15,629 nt of DNA from Betaproteobacteria bacterium UBA7395 (GCA_002470165.1 DKNF01000155.1:1-15629); one strand, 5' to 3'. Shown: positions 1 to 8,633, numbered from the stretch's first letter. Notes: generated by a model not told the origin, from the letters alone. Numbers and translations: made by a program.

Positions 1-1682
<1,682 letters not shown>

Positions 1683-1694
1683 TTAAACTGCGAT

Positions 1695-2801
1695 TCAGAT
1701 GCGCATCGGCATGACGACGTATTTGAAGCGGTCGTTGCCGGGTACGGTAATCAATGCGCTCGAATTGGCGTCGTTGAAGCTCCACTGGATTTCGTCCGAG
1801 TGCACGTTGTTGAGCACGTCGAGCAGATATCCGACATTGAAGCCGACATCGATGGGTTCGCCCGTGTACTGTACCTCGATTTCTTCCTGGGCTTCTTCCT
1901 GTTCGGCATTGGCGGCAATCAGCTTGAGGCTGTTTTCGCCGAGCACGACGCGGACACCGCGGAATTTTTCGTTGGTCAGGATGGCCGCGCGCTGCATGGC
2001 CTGCATCAGCATCTGGCGGCCGACGGTCATGTGGTTGCGCAGGCTGGGCGGGATGACGCGTTCGTAATCCGGGAACTTGCCGTCGATCAGCTTGGACACC
2101 AGGACGATGTTGCCGAAGGCGAAACGCACCTGATTGGACGACAGGGTGATATTCAGCGCGTCGTCGCTATCGACCAGCAGACGGTTCAGTTCGAGCACGG
2201 TCTTGCGCGGCAGGATCATTTCCTGGCGCGGCAGTTCGGTTTCGATCTCGACGCTGGCGTAGGCCAGACGGTGACCGTCGGTGGCCACGGCGCGCAGTTC
2301 CTTGCCTTCGACCAGCAGCAGCAGACCGTTCAGGTAGTAGCGCACGTCCTGGGCAGCCATACCGTACTGGGTCTTGGCGATCAGCTGGCGGAAAGCCTTC
2401 TGGCTGATCGTGAACTGCTTGGTGTCGCCTTCGCTCAGCGTCATCCGCGGGAAGTCGTCGGCCGGCAGGGTTTGCAGGTTGAAACGGCTTTTGCCGCCCT
2501 TGACCTGCAGACGTTTGTCTTCGAGGTTGACGGTGATTTCGGTGCTGTCCGGCAGCGAGCGCAGGATTTCCTGCAGCTTGCGCGCGCCGACGGTCACCGC
2601 GCCATCGCCTTCACCGCCGGTACAGGTGGTGCTGGTGGTGATCTGGATTTCGATGTCGGTGGCCAGCAGGGTCAGTTGATCGCCCTTCTTTTCCAGCAGC
2701 ACGTTCGACAGGATGGGCAGGGTATGGCGACGCTCGACGATTCCCGACACTGACTGCAACGGGGCCAGAAGCGTGTCTCTTTGGCTTTTAATAAGAACCA
2801 T
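1695..2801 (-). CDS. dnaN: DNA polymerase III beta subunit (sliding clamp)
   Basis: Ring-shaped processivity clamp that holds DNA polymerase III on the template and serves as a docking ring for other replication and repair proteins. The 368-residue product matches the usual length (366 in E. coli). It shows the family pattern throughout: the N-terminal repeat with RRHTLPILSNVLL, the central repeat with the ATDGHRLA segment, and the C-terminal ending YVVMPMRI, which forms part of the protein-binding cleft. The start is supported by an AAGGAA Shine-Dalgarno sequence eight bases upstream of the ATG (minus strand, 2815-2810). It lies 209 bases downstream of dnaA and upstream of gyrB, all on one strand. 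A perfect DnaA box 39 bases upstream of the start suggests control by DnaA or a replication role for that gap. Confidence 0.98.
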   Translation of the reverse strand: MVLIKSQRDTLLAPLQSVSGIVERRHTLPILSNVLLEKKGDQLTLLATDIEIQITTSTTCTGGEGDGAVTVGARKLQEILRSLPDSTEITVNLEDKRLQVKGGKSRFNLQTLPADDFPRMTLSEGDTKQFTISQKAFRQLIAKTQYGMAAQDVRYYLNGLLLLVEGKELRAVATDGHRLAYASVEIETELPRQEMILPRKTVLELNRLLVDSDDALNITLSSNQVRFAFGNIVLVSKLIDGKFPDYERVIPPSLRNHMTVGRQMLMQAMQRAAILTNEKFRGVRVVLGENSLKLIAANAEQEEAQEEIEVQYTGEPIDVGFNVGYLLDVLNNVHSDEIQWSFNDANSSALITVPGNDRFKYVVMPMRI

Positions 2802-2839
2802 AAATTAAATTCCTTAATAGACTATATCGGGAACAGTTC

Positions 2840-2848
2840 TGTGGATAA
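2840..2848 (-). promoter_or_regulatory. DnaA box, perfect consensus
   Basis: TGTGGATAA, the reverse complement of the consensus TTATCCACA. It is the best box in the dnaA-dnaN gap and abuts the A/T-rich stretch that follows it. Confidence 0.8.
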
Positions 2849-2917
2849 ACAAATATTTATTATTAATTTCAACAACTTGAAGCAGATTTTTGCATCCTCG
2901 AAAGTCTCTGAATTGCC

Positions 2918-2926
2918 TGTGGATGA
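2918..2926 (-). promoter_or_regulatory. DnaA box, one mismatch
   Basis: TGTGGATGA, equivalent to TCATCCACA on the minus strand, one base away from consensus. The same variant occurs again at 8434 downstream of mnmE. Confidence 0.5.
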
Positions 2927-2986
2927 AAACTGGACAATTTTCCCATAAAGCGGAAAAGCACAGCATGTCCACATTCGCCCGACAAT

Positions 2987-2995
2987 TTATGCACA
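2987..2995 (+). promoter_or_regulatory. DnaA box, relaxed consensus
   Basis: TTATGCACA matches TTATNCACA, the form that includes weaker boxes such as E. coli R2. It is 15 bases beyond the dnaA stop codon and oriented opposite to the box at 2840. Confidence 0.5.
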
Positions 2996-3010
2996 GACTT
3001 GTCTACAGCA

Positions 3011-4399
3011 TCATCCTTTCAGCACCTGAAGCAGGACGTGCAGATCGTGATTGAGCTCACTTTCCTTGGCCCGCAGCGAATCGATGGTCTTGACCGCGTG
3101 GATCACCGTGGTGTGGTCGCGGCCGCCGAAGGCATCGCCGATTTCCGGGAAGCTGTGCGAGGTGACTTCGCGGCATAGCCACATCGCCACCTGGCGCGGC
3201 CGGGCAATGGCCCGCGTGCGCTTCTTGGAGAAGAATTCGGCAACCTTGATCTTGTAATAGTCGGCAACGGTCTTCTGGATATTGTCGATGCCGACGTTGC
3301 GCACCGAACCGATCAGGTCCTTGAGCGCTTCCTTGGCCAGGTCGAGCGCGATGGCGCGACCGTGGAAGGACGAATAGGCGAGCACCTTCTTCAACGCGCC
3401 TTCGAGTTCGCGGACGTTGGAGCGCAGATGCTTGGCAATGAAGAAGGCGACTTCGTCGTCGAGGCGGATGCCTTCGGCTTCGGCCTTCTTCTGCAGGATG
3501 GCGACGCGCATTTCCAGCTCGGGCGGCTCGATCTGTACCGTCAGACCCCAGTCGAAGCGGGTCACCAGGCGGTCGTCGAGGCCGTTGATGTCCTTCGGAT
3601 AGGTGTCGCAGGTGATGATGATCTGCTTGCGCGCCTCGATCAGTGCGTTGAACAGGAAGAAGAACTCTTCCTGCGAACGGTTCTTGCCGTTGAAGAACTG
3701 GACGTCGTCGAGCAGCAGCACGTCGAGCGAGCGATAGGTGCGCTTGAAGGTGTCGAAGGATTTCTGCTGGTAGGCGCGGACCACGTCGGAGTAGTAATCC
3801 TCGGCATGGACGTAGCGGACGATCTTGTCCGGGTTGTCCTTGACGATGTGATTGCCGATGGCGTGGATCAGGTGGGTCTTGCCGAGGCCGGCGCCGCCGT
3901 AGATGAACAGCGGGTTGTAGGCACCGCCGGGATTGCTGCCGACCTGCAGCGCGGCCGCGCGGGCCAGGTCATTGGCCTTGCCGACGACGAGGTTGTCGAA
4001 GGTGAAGTTGGAAAACAGGCGCGACTTTTCATAGACCGAGGCGGTTTTGGCCCGGGGTTTTTCCTGGGCGGGCGCTGGGGCCGGCTTATTATCCGGGCTG
4101 GCTTCACTGGCGACGGGCTTGGCAGCTTCGCTGCGCGGACTGCTGGCCTTGCCGCTGCCAATGACCAGGGCGATGCTGACCGGGGCGGCGAAGAAGGTGT
4201 TGCCGTAATCCTCGATGCGCGCCAGATAGCGGTCGCGTACCCATTTCAGGATGAAGCCGTTCGGCGCGACCAGGCGCAGGCCCTCTTCCAGCGCCTTGCT
4301 TTCACCTTCCAGGCGCAGCGGCTTGATCCAGGTGTTGAACTGCTGCGCGGGCAGCTCCTGTTCGAATCTTTGCAAACAGGATTCCCAAAAACCGGTCAT
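3011..4399 (-). CDS. dnaA: Chromosomal replication initiator protein DnaA
   Basis: AAA+ ATPase that binds DnaA boxes, melts oriC and loads the DnaB helicase. From the ATG at 4399 the product is 462 residues. Domain I covers about 1-80 (FWESCLQRFEQELP, FNTWIKPL). A Pro/Ala/Lys-rich linker lies at about 82-125. The AAA+ core has Walker A GGAGLGKT (168-175), Walker B LLLDD (228-232) and the box VII arginine region TRFDWGLTV. The C-terminal DNA-binding domain has the signature GGRDHTT (425-431). An in-frame ATG at 4432 would add 11 residues. I prefer 4399 because family members start about two residues before the conserved FW, with a GGAG element about 12 bases upstream. The gene diverges from rpmH across a 235-base gap with a DnaA box, which suggests autoregulation. 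Confidence 0.97.
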   Translation of the reverse strand: MTGFWESCLQRFEQELPAQQFNTWIKPLRLEGESKALEEGLRLVAPNGFILKWVRDRYLARIEDYGNTFFAAPVSIALVIGSGKASSPRSEAAKPVASEASPDNKPAPAPAQEKPRAKTASVYEKSRLFSNFTFDNLVVGKANDLARAAALQVGSNPGGAYNPLFIYGGAGLGKTHLIHAIGNHIVKDNPDKIVRYVHAEDYYSDVVRAYQQKSFDTFKRTYRSLDVLLLDDVQFFNGKNRSQEEFFFLFNALIEARKQIIITCDTYPKDINGLDDRLVTRFDWGLTVQIEPPELEMRVAILQKKAEAEGIRLDDEVAFFIAKHLRSNVRELEGALKKVLAYSSFHGRAIALDLAKEALKDLIGSVRNVGIDNIQKTVADYYKIKVAEFFSKKRTRAIARPRQVAMWLCREVTSHSFPEIGDAFGGRDHTTVIHAVKTIDSLRAKESELNHDLHVLLQVLKG

Positions 4400-4462
4400 T
4401 GAAACTTTGGCTCCATACCGTACCATCGCCAACAGCGATGGAGGATTTATTATTTATCTGAT

Positions 4463-4480
4463 TTGAAAACGAATTTTCAA
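4463..4480. repeat. 18-base inverted repeat upstream of dnaA
   Basis: TTGAAAACGAATTTTCAA has two perfect 7-base arms around a 4-base centre, inside the AT-rich block upstream of dnaA. One arm overlaps a possible minus-strand -35 (TTGAAA), so an operator for dnaA is possible. The function is unknown. Confidence 0.45.
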
Positions 4481-4486
4481 TGAAAT

Positions 4487-4506
4487 CGGCGGCTTCGCGG
4501 CCGCCG
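4487..4506. repeat. GC-rich hairpin in the dnaA-rpmH gap
   Basis: CGGCGGC and GCCGCCG form a perfect 7-bp stem with loop TTCGCG. It separates the AT-rich block from the DnaA box. No T tract follows on the plus strand, and the minus strand continues GATTTCATTG, so it is not a convincing terminator. Confidence 0.45.
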
Positions 4507-4539
4507 ACCAAAGCGCAATTCTACCCTGCGATGCACAAG

Positions 4540-4548
4540 TTATCCACA
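4540..4548 (+). promoter_or_regulatory. DnaA box, perfect consensus
   Basis: TTATCCACA, 20 bases upstream of the rpmH -35 element. The following CTTGTGGAAAT carries an inverted imperfect half-match, so two DnaA monomers could be arranged head to head here. Confidence 0.8.
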
Positions 4549-4568
4549 GCTTGTGGAAATAATTCAGG

Positions 4569-4598
4569 TTGACAGCAGGGGGGCAAACAAGGTGTAAT
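4569..4598 (+). promoter_or_regulatory. sigma-70 promoter of rpmH
   Basis: The -35 element TTGACA (4569-4574) is exact. The -10 element TGTAAT (4593-4598) differs from consensus by one base, and the spacer is 18 bases. The predicted transcript would start near 4605, about 30 bases before the rpmH ATG. A strong promoter fits the demand for ribosomal protein L34. Confidence 0.8.
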
Positions 4599-4634
4599 CA
4601 CGCGTTTTTCTCCGCTCACTCAAGGAATTACGAC

Positions 4635-4769
4635 ATGAAACGCACGTATCAACCGTCGGTCGTGCGCCGCAAGCGCACCCATGGCTTCCTGGTCCGTTCG
4701 CGCACCAAGGGCGGCCGTGCCGTCCTCGCTGCTCGCCGCGCCAAGGGTCGCAAGCGTCTGGCCGTTTAA
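4635..4769 (+). CDS. rpmH: 50S ribosomal protein L34
   Basis: Small, very basic protein of the large ribosomal subunit. The 44-residue product begins [18 protein letters not shown] and ends GRKRLAV, matching the family over its whole length and typical size. The ATG at 4635 is preceded by an AAGGA Shine-Dalgarno sequence nine bases upstream. An upstream in-frame extension exists but would not fit the family. It is the first gene of the plus-strand cluster and is followed after 17 bases by rnpA. Confidence 0.98.
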   Translation: MKRTYQPSVVRRKRTHGFLVRSRTKGGRAVLAARRAKGRKRLAV

Positions 4770-4786
4770 GCCGGACGCCTGGCGAA

Positions 4787-5158
4787 GTGGAAGCAAGCTT
4801 CGCCCGACGCTATCGCCTGACCAAAACGGATGAATTTTCATCCGTTTTTGGTTTCCGGAAGGCCATTCGCGGTACCTGGTTGATGTTGCACTATCAGCCG
4901 CGTGCCGAAGGTCATACCGATGCCAGGCTAGGCTTGGTCGTCGGGAAGAAACTGCTCAAGCGCGCCGTTGATCGCAACCGGCTCAAGCGCATCGTGCGCG
5001 AACGATTCCGACTTCGGCGCGCGGGTCTGCCGGCTTACGATCTGATCGTCAGGCTGGCGGTCAAGCAAAAGCCCTTTGATGGCAGGGTGATCGGCGAGGA
5101 TTTCGGCAATTTGCTGGATCGCCTGTCACGTCCCCGTCCGAAAAGGGAAGCACAATGA
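4787..5158 (+). CDS. rnpA: Ribonuclease P protein component
   Basis: Basic protein cofactor of RNase P, which with the catalytic RNA removes 5' leaders from precursor tRNAs. The 123-residue length is typical. The family signature is clear: [19 protein letters not shown], with the RNR element at residues 63-65, after the N-terminal [11 protein letters not shown] and the RLGLVVGKK strand. The start is a GTG at 4787 with little Shine-Dalgarno character, so translation may depend on coupling or be inefficient. The gene begins 17 bases after rpmH, and its TGA overlaps the yidD ATG (ATGA). A strong terminator-like hairpin lies within codons 12-22, which may limit RnpA relative to L34. Confidence 0.96.
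   Translation: MEASFARRYRLTKTDEFSSVFGFRKAIRGTWLMLHYQPRAEGHTDARLGLVVGKKLLKRAVDRNRLKRIVRERFRLRRAGLPAYDLIVRLAVKQKPFDGRVIGEDFGNLLDRLSRPRPKREAQ
4820..4852 (+). terminator. intrinsic terminator-like hairpin inside the 5' end of rnpA
   Basis: A long inverted repeat is centred at 4835-4836. The arms AAAACGGATGAA (4823-4834) and TTCATCCGTTTT (4837-4848) pair perfectly. ACC/GGT extend the stem beyond one unpaired T, and TTTTT (4845-4849) sits at the 3' side. The core CGGATGAA/TTCATCCG followed by five T residues has the layout of a Rho-independent terminator, yet it lies about 50 bases downstream of the rpmH stop and inside rnpA codons. It may stop most transcripts after L34 and let a fraction read on into rnpA-yidD-yidC-mnmE. 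The structure is certain; the attenuator role is inferred. Confidence 0.6.
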
Positions 5159-5364
5159 AGCATCTGCTGATTGCCCTGGTACGTTTCTACCAGTACGCCA
5201 TCAGTCCGATGTTCGGGAGGCGTTGCCGCTATTTTCCGACCTGTTCGGAATATACGGTCGACGCCATTCGCAAGTACGGCGCCCTCAAGGGCGGCTGGCT
5301 GGGGGCAAAACGCATTTGCCGCTGTCACCCGTGGCACCCGGGCGGGTATGATCCCGTTCCCTGA
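5155..5364 (+). CDS. yidD: Membrane protein insertion efficiency factor YidD
   Basis: Small membrane-associated protein that helps YidC insert inner-membrane proteins. The 69-residue product carries the family pattern: N-terminal amphipathic helix ([15 protein letters not shown]), the [11 protein letters not shown] block (Cys24, Cys30), the [16 protein letters not shown] block (Cys55, Cys57) and the terminal [12 protein letters not shown]. The ATG at 5155 overlaps the rnpA stop by four bases, with AAAAGGGAAG upstream as a ribosome binding site. This is the conserved rnpA-yidD-yidC order. Some older annotations call it alpha-hemolysin-like; that name is not supported. Confidence 0.96.
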   Translation: MKHLLIALVRFYQYAISPMFGRRCRYFPTCSEYTVDAIRKYGALKGGWLGAKRICRCHPWHPGGYDPVP

Positions 5365-5389
5365 ACACCATTAACTACGTAGGCAGCTC

Positions 5390-7045
5390 ATGGATACTCG
5401 TCGCCTGATTCTGGTCATGATTTTCGCTTTCTCCAGCTTCATGCTGTGGGAAAACTGGCAGGAGTACAACCGGCCCAAGCCCGTCGCCGAAGTGGCGACC
5501 AACTCGCCGCAGGCCGTTGCCGACGGCAGCACGCCGACGCCTTCGGTCAGCCTGCAGGCCGCCGGTTCCGCCATCGCCGCGGTGACCGAAACGCCCGCCG
5601 CCACCGGCGAAACCTTCACCGTCGAGACCGACCTGATGAAGGTCACGATTTCCACCCAGGGTGGCGATCTGGTCGGTCTGGAACTGCTGAATTACAAGGA
5701 AAGCGACGACAAGGATCACAACTTCGTCCTGTTCGACGCCAAGCACCAGTATTTCGCCCAGAGCGGCCTGATCGGCGACGGTCTGCCGACGCACCGTTCG
5801 CTGTTCCGCCGCGTCGATGGCCCGCTGCAATTGCAGGACGGCAGCGATGAGCTGAAGGTGCGCCTGGAAGCCGACGGTCCGGAAGGCGTGCGCATTGCCC
5901 GCATCCTGACCTTCAAGCGTTCTTCGTATGTGGTCAATGTGGCCTGGGAAATCGTCAACGGTTCCGACAAGCCGCTGGCGCCGCATGCCTACTTCCAGGT
6001 TCAGCGCGACGATGGCGAACCGGCTGGCGGCAACTTCATGATGCACACCTTCACCGGCCCGGCGGTCTATACCGAGGCCGAGAAGTATCAGAAGATCAGC
6101 TTCGGCGATGTCGCCGACAAGAGCGCCAAGTTCGTCAAAACGGCCGACAATGGCTGGCTGGCCATGGTCCAGCACTATTTCGTCGCTGCCTGGGTGCCGG
6201 AACAAGGTGTTCAGCGCGAGTACTACATGCGCAAGCTGGACAACAGCAAGCTCTACCAGATGGGCGTGATCGTTCCGGTGGCCGAAGTCGGCCCGGGCAC
6301 CAGCGCGGTGAGCTCGGTTTCGCTGTTTGCCGGTCCGCAGGAACAGGCTGCACTGAAGGCGCTGGCACCGGGGCTGGATCTGGTTGTCGACTACGGCTGG
6401 CTGACCGTCATCGCCGCCCCGATCTTCTGGGCGCTGCAGTTCATCCACGGCCTGGTGGGTAACTGGGGCTGGGCCATCGTTGTCCTGACCATCGCCATCA
6501 AGCTCGCCTTCTTCCCGCTGTCGGCCGCTTCGTACAAGTCGATGGCCAAGATGCGCCTGGTCACGCCGCGCCTGGTGCAGTTGAAGGAGCGCTACGGTGA
6601 CGACAAGGCCCGTCTGAACCAGGAAATGATGAAGCTGTACCAGACCGAGAAGATCAACCCGCTCGGCGGCTGCCTGCCCATCCTGATCCAGATTCCGGTC
6701 TTCATCGCCCTCTACTGGGTGCTACTCGGCGCCGTCGAAATGCGCGACGCACCGTGGATCCTGTGGATCACCGACCTGGCCGCACCCGATCCCTGGTACA
6801 TCCTGCCGGTGATCATGGTTGTCTCGATGTTCATCCAGATCAAGCTCAACCCGACCCCGCCGGATCCGATCCAGGCCAAGGTGATGATGGCCATGCCTTT
6901 CGTCTTCGGCATCATGTTCTTCTTCTTCCCGGCTGGTCTGGTGCTCTACTGGGTGGTGAACAACATCCTGTCGATCGCCCAGCAATGGCAGATCACCCGC
7001 ATGATGGAAGCTGGCGGCAAGGCTGCCAACGATGCGAAAGCCTAA
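5390..7045 (+). CDS. yidC: Membrane protein insertase YidC
   Basis: Inner-membrane insertase acting alone or with SecYEG. The 551-residue product has the Gram-negative layout. A first membrane segment at about 5-21 is followed by a Pro/Ala/Thr-rich linker (about 28-75) and the large periplasmic beta domain (about 78-325). The insertase core has segments at about 338-377, 425-450, 468-484 and 500-528. Conserved core blocks include SYKSMAKMR, the GDDKARLNQEMMKLY coiled loop and NPLGGCLPILIQIPVFIALYW. The positively charged groove residue, Arg366 in E. coli by my alignment from memory, is a lysine here (Lys371 in IAIKLAFFPLS). The gene starts 25 bases after yidD and ends three bases before the mnmE start, so it is translationally close to mnmE. 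Confidence 0.97.
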   Translation: MDTRRLILVMIFAFSSFMLWENWQEYNRPKPVAEVATNSPQAVADGSTPTPSVSLQAAGSAIAAVTETPAATGETFTVETDLMKVTISTQGGDLVGLELLNYKESDDKDHNFVLFDAKHQYFAQSGLIGDGLPTHRSLFRRVDGPLQLQDGSDELKVRLEADGPEGVRIARILTFKRSSYVVNVAWEIVNGSDKPLAPHAYFQVQRDDGEPAGGNFMMHTFTGPAVYTEAEKYQKISFGDVADKSAKFVKTADNGWLAMVQHYFVAAWVPEQGVQREYYMRKLDNSKLYQMGVIVPVAEVGPGTSAVSSVSLFAGPQEQAALKALAPGLDLVVDYGWLTVIAAPIFWALQFIHGLVGNWGWAIVVLTIAIKLAFFPLSAASYKSMAKMRLVTPRLVQLKERYGDDKARLNQEMMKLYQTEKINPLGGCLPILIQIPVFIALYWVLLGAVEMRDAPWILWITDLAAPDPWYILPVIMVVSMFIQIKLNPTPPDPIQAKVMMAMPFVFGIMFFFFPAGLVLYWVVNNILSIAQQWQITRMMEAGGKAANDAKA

Positions 7046-7048
7046 GGT

Positions 7049-8395
7049 GTGAAGAACGACACCATCGCCGCCATCGCCACGGCTCCCGGCCGTGGCGGGG
7101 TCGGCGTGATCCGGGTCTCGGGCAGCAATTTGCTGCCCTTTGCTTTTGCACTGACCGGCAAGACGCCGAAACCGCGCTACGCCACGCTCGCCGATTTCCT
7201 TGCCGCCGATGGCACGACCATCGACACCGGCCTGCTGCTGTATTTTCCCGGCCCGAATTCCTTTACCGGCGAGGACGTGCTTGAACTGCAGGGTCATGGC
7301 GGCCCGGTGGTCATGCAGATGCTGCTGGCCCGCTGTCTCGATCTCGGTGCGCGCCTGGCCGAACCGGGTGAGTTTTCCCGCCGCGCCTTCCTCAACGGCA
7401 AGATGGACCTGGCCCAGGCCGAGGCCGTGGCCGACCTGATCGACGCCGCTACCGCCAGCGCCGCCCGTTCGGCGGTGCGTTCGCTGCAGGGCGAATTCTC
7501 GCGCGCGATCGGCGAACTCAATGAAGAACTGATCAACCTGCGCATGCTGGTCGAGGCGACGCTGGATTTTCCCGAGGAAGACATCGATTTCCTGCAGGCG
7601 GCCAATGCCTTCGGCCGGCTGGAACGTCTGCAACTGAAGCTGGCCGAGATCTTCGACCGCGCCGGCCAGGGCAAACTGCTGCAATCCGGCCTGCACGTGG
7701 TTCTTGCCGGCCAACCTAACGTCGGCAAATCGTCCCTGCTCAACCGCCTGGCCGGCGACGATCTGGCCATCGTCACGCCGATTGCCGGTACCACCCGCGA
7801 TGCCTTGCGCTCGACCATACAGATCGAGGGCATCCCCCTGCACATCATCGATACCGCCGGCCTGCGCGATACCGAGGACGTGGTCGAGAAGATCGGCATC
7901 GAACGCAGCTGGCAGGAAATCGAGCGCGCCGACGTGGTCGTCCTGCTGGTCGATGCGAATACCGGCGTGTCGGCGCTGGACCGCGACATTCTCGAACGCA
8001 TGCCCGAGCGTCTGCAGCGCATCACCGTCTATAACAAGATCGACCTCGCCGGCCGCGAGCCGGAGCGTCATGACGAAGCCGACGGCGTCGCCATCTCGCT
8101 GTCGGCCAAGGCCAATCGCGGGATCGAGCTGCTGCGCCAGGAATTGCTGCGGATCGCCGGCTGGCATCAGGCGGAAGATGTATTCATCGCCCGCGAACGG
8201 CATCTGCGGGCGCTGGCGGCGGCCCAGGAACACATTGCGGCGGCCCGCAAGGTCGTCGAAGGCGCCCTGCCGGCGCTCGAACTGTTTGCCGAAGAACTGC
8301 GTCTGGCCCAGCAGTCACTGGGTCAGATCACCGGCGAATTCACTGCCGACGACCTGCTGGGCGTTATTTTCAGCCGCTTCTGCATCGGCAAGTAA
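7049..8395 (+). CDS. mnmE: tRNA uridine-5-carboxymethylaminomethyl modification GTPase MnmE
   Basis: GTPase that, with MnmG, installs the (carboxymethyl)aminomethyl group on uridine 34 of certain tRNAs using a folate donor. The 448-residue protein has the N-terminal folate-binding domain ([21 protein letters not shown]), the helical domain with [18 protein letters not shown], and an inserted Ras-like G domain. G1 is GQPNVGKSS (221-229), the switch segment is GTTRD, G3 is DTAG (268-271) and G4 is NKID (329-332). The C terminus ends in the catalytic FCIGK. The start is GTG at 7049, three bases after the yidC stop. Its partner genes mnmG and rsmG do not follow, unlike in many proteobacteria; an AT-rich region with DnaA boxes comes next. 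Confidence 0.97.
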   Translation: MKNDTIAAIATAPGRGGVGVIRVSGSNLLPFAFALTGKTPKPRYATLADFLAADGTTIDTGLLLYFPGPNSFTGEDVLELQGHGGPVVMQMLLARCLDLGARLAEPGEFSRRAFLNGKMDLAQAEAVADLIDAATASAARSAVRSLQGEFSRAIGELNEELINLRMLVEATLDFPEEDIDFLQAANAFGRLERLQLKLAEIFDRAGQGKLLQSGLHVVLAGQPNVGKSSLLNRLAGDDLAIVTPIAGTTRDALRSTIQIEGIPLHIIDTAGLRDTEDVVEKIGIERSWQEIERADVVVLLVDANTGVSALDRDILERMPERLQRITVYNKIDLAGREPERHDEADGVAISLSAKANRGIELLRQELLRIAGWHQAEDVFIARERHLRALAAAQEHIAAARKVVEGALPALELFAEELRLAQQSLGQITGEFTADDLLGVIFSRFCIGK

Positions 8396-8399
8396 GGCC

Positions 8400-8408
8400 T
8401 GTGCACAA
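8400..8408 (-). promoter_or_regulatory. weak DnaA box
   Basis: TGTGCACAA on the plus strand is TTGTGCACA on the minus strand, one mismatch from TTATNCACA. It is weak on its own but lies in a cluster with the boxes at 8434 and 8559. Confidence 0.3.
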
Positions 8409-8412
8409 CACC

Positions 8413-8429
8413 GCGAACGAGCTGTTCGC
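8413..8429 (+). terminator. possible weak terminator of mnmE
   Basis: GCGAAC and GTTCGC form a 6-bp stem around GAGCT, starting 18 bases after the mnmE stop. Only AGTTTG follows, so the T tract is minimal. It is the only stem near the end of the operon, and I rate it low. Confidence 0.35.
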
Positions 8430-8433
8430 AGTT

Positions 8434-8442
8434 TGTGGATGA
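8434..8442 (-). promoter_or_regulatory. DnaA box, one mismatch
   Basis: TGTGGATGA, the same variant (TCATCCACA on the minus strand) that is found at 2918 in the dnaA-dnaN gap. Confidence 0.5.
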
Positions 8443-8487
8443 ATCTGCGTTTACGCGATCGTGGAAAAACTGTCCCCATTCGATCAA

Positions 8488-8505
8488 CAGGCACTTCAGG
8501 CACTT
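8488..8505 (+). repeat. tandem 9-base direct repeat
   Basis: CAGGCACTT occurs twice with no spacer in the gap after mnmE, between the DnaA boxes at 8434 and 8559. Two copies are too few to call an iteron array. Confidence 0.5.
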
Positions 8506-8558
8506 GCCAAGACGGTTAAATAGCTTTTATATCTCTGATTTTGTTGTTTTTTTATTAG

Positions 8559-8567
8559 TTATCCACA
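8559..8567 (+). promoter_or_regulatory. DnaA box, perfect consensus
   Basis: TTATCCACA within AGTTATCCACAG, flanked on both sides by A/T-rich sequence. It is the third perfect box in the window and the only one not adjacent to dnaA. Confidence 0.75.
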
Positions 8568-8633
8568 GAACTGTTGTTCAGGTTGTTAACATAGTTCTTT
8601 TATTTAAGGTTCTATATAAAACCGTAAACAAAT

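Larger units (their letters stand above)
2802..3010. other. dnaA-dnaN intergenic region, candidate oriC segment
   Basis: This 209-base AT-rich spacer separates the dnaA stop from the dnaN start. It contains one perfect DnaA box (2840-2848, minus), one box with a single mismatch (2918-2926, minus) and one matching the relaxed TTATNCACA form (2987-2995, plus). The stretch at about 2848-2873 is nearly pure A/T and could serve as an unwinding element. Many bacteria place oriC or part of it between dnaA and dnaN. It may also hold the dnaN promoter, although I could not identify a convincing -35/-10 pair. Confidence 0.55.
4400..4634. other. dnaA-rpmH divergent intergenic region, candidate oriC segment
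   Basis: This 235-base spacer sits between divergently transcribed dnaA and rpmH, the place of oriC in pseudomonads. It has an AT-rich block at about 4444-4486, an 18-base dyad, a GC-rich hairpin, one perfect DnaA box (4540-4548) and a second weak half-match just after it (TGTGGAAAT, 4552-4560). The plus-strand rpmH promoter lies at 4569-4598. On the minus strand a TTGAAA at 4480-4475 could be a -35 for dnaA, but the -10 candidates downstream are poor. Replication starting here would be co-directional with both the dnaA-dnaN-gyrB and rpmH-mnmE groups. Confidence 0.55.
8396..8633. other. AT-rich gap after mnmE with DnaA boxes, candidate oriC
   Basis: This 238-base gap lies between the ends of two convergent genes (mnmE and the lipoprotein gene), so it should need no promoter. 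It nevertheless has a perfect DnaA box (8559-8567), a one-mismatch box (8434-8442), a near-box (TGTGCACAA, 8400-8408), a tandem 9-base repeat (8488-8505) and a strongly AT-rich half (about 8519-8633). The AT-rich half includes a long T run at about 8532-8554 and an imperfect dyad, GGTTCTATATAAAACC, at 8608-8623. This combination resembles a compact oriC with an unwinding element, placed where mnmG would normally follow. It could also be a relic of an ancestral origin. Confidence 0.55.

Noticed and set aside
2821..2826. Minus-strand TATAGT as a dnaN -10 element
   Set aside because: Transcription would start within or right at the Shine-Dalgarno sequence, and no matching -35 exists.
3362..4402. 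346-residue plus-strand frame antisense to dnaA
   Set aside because: A shadow of dnaA; composition is typical of antisense frames and it has no start context.
4400..4432. Longer dnaA start (11 extra residues)
   Set aside because: The family normally begins about two residues before the FW of domain I; the extension is not conserved in my knowledge of the family. It remains possible.
6722..8233. 503-residue minus-strand frame over yidC and mnmE
   Set aside because: Antisense shadow across two well-supported genes.
8461..8523. 20-codon open frame starting GTG in the gap after mnmE
   Set aside because: It reads as a plausible amphipathic peptide, but there is no ribosome binding site, it is very short and it contains the tandem 9-mer. 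Chance or a gene remnant is as likely.
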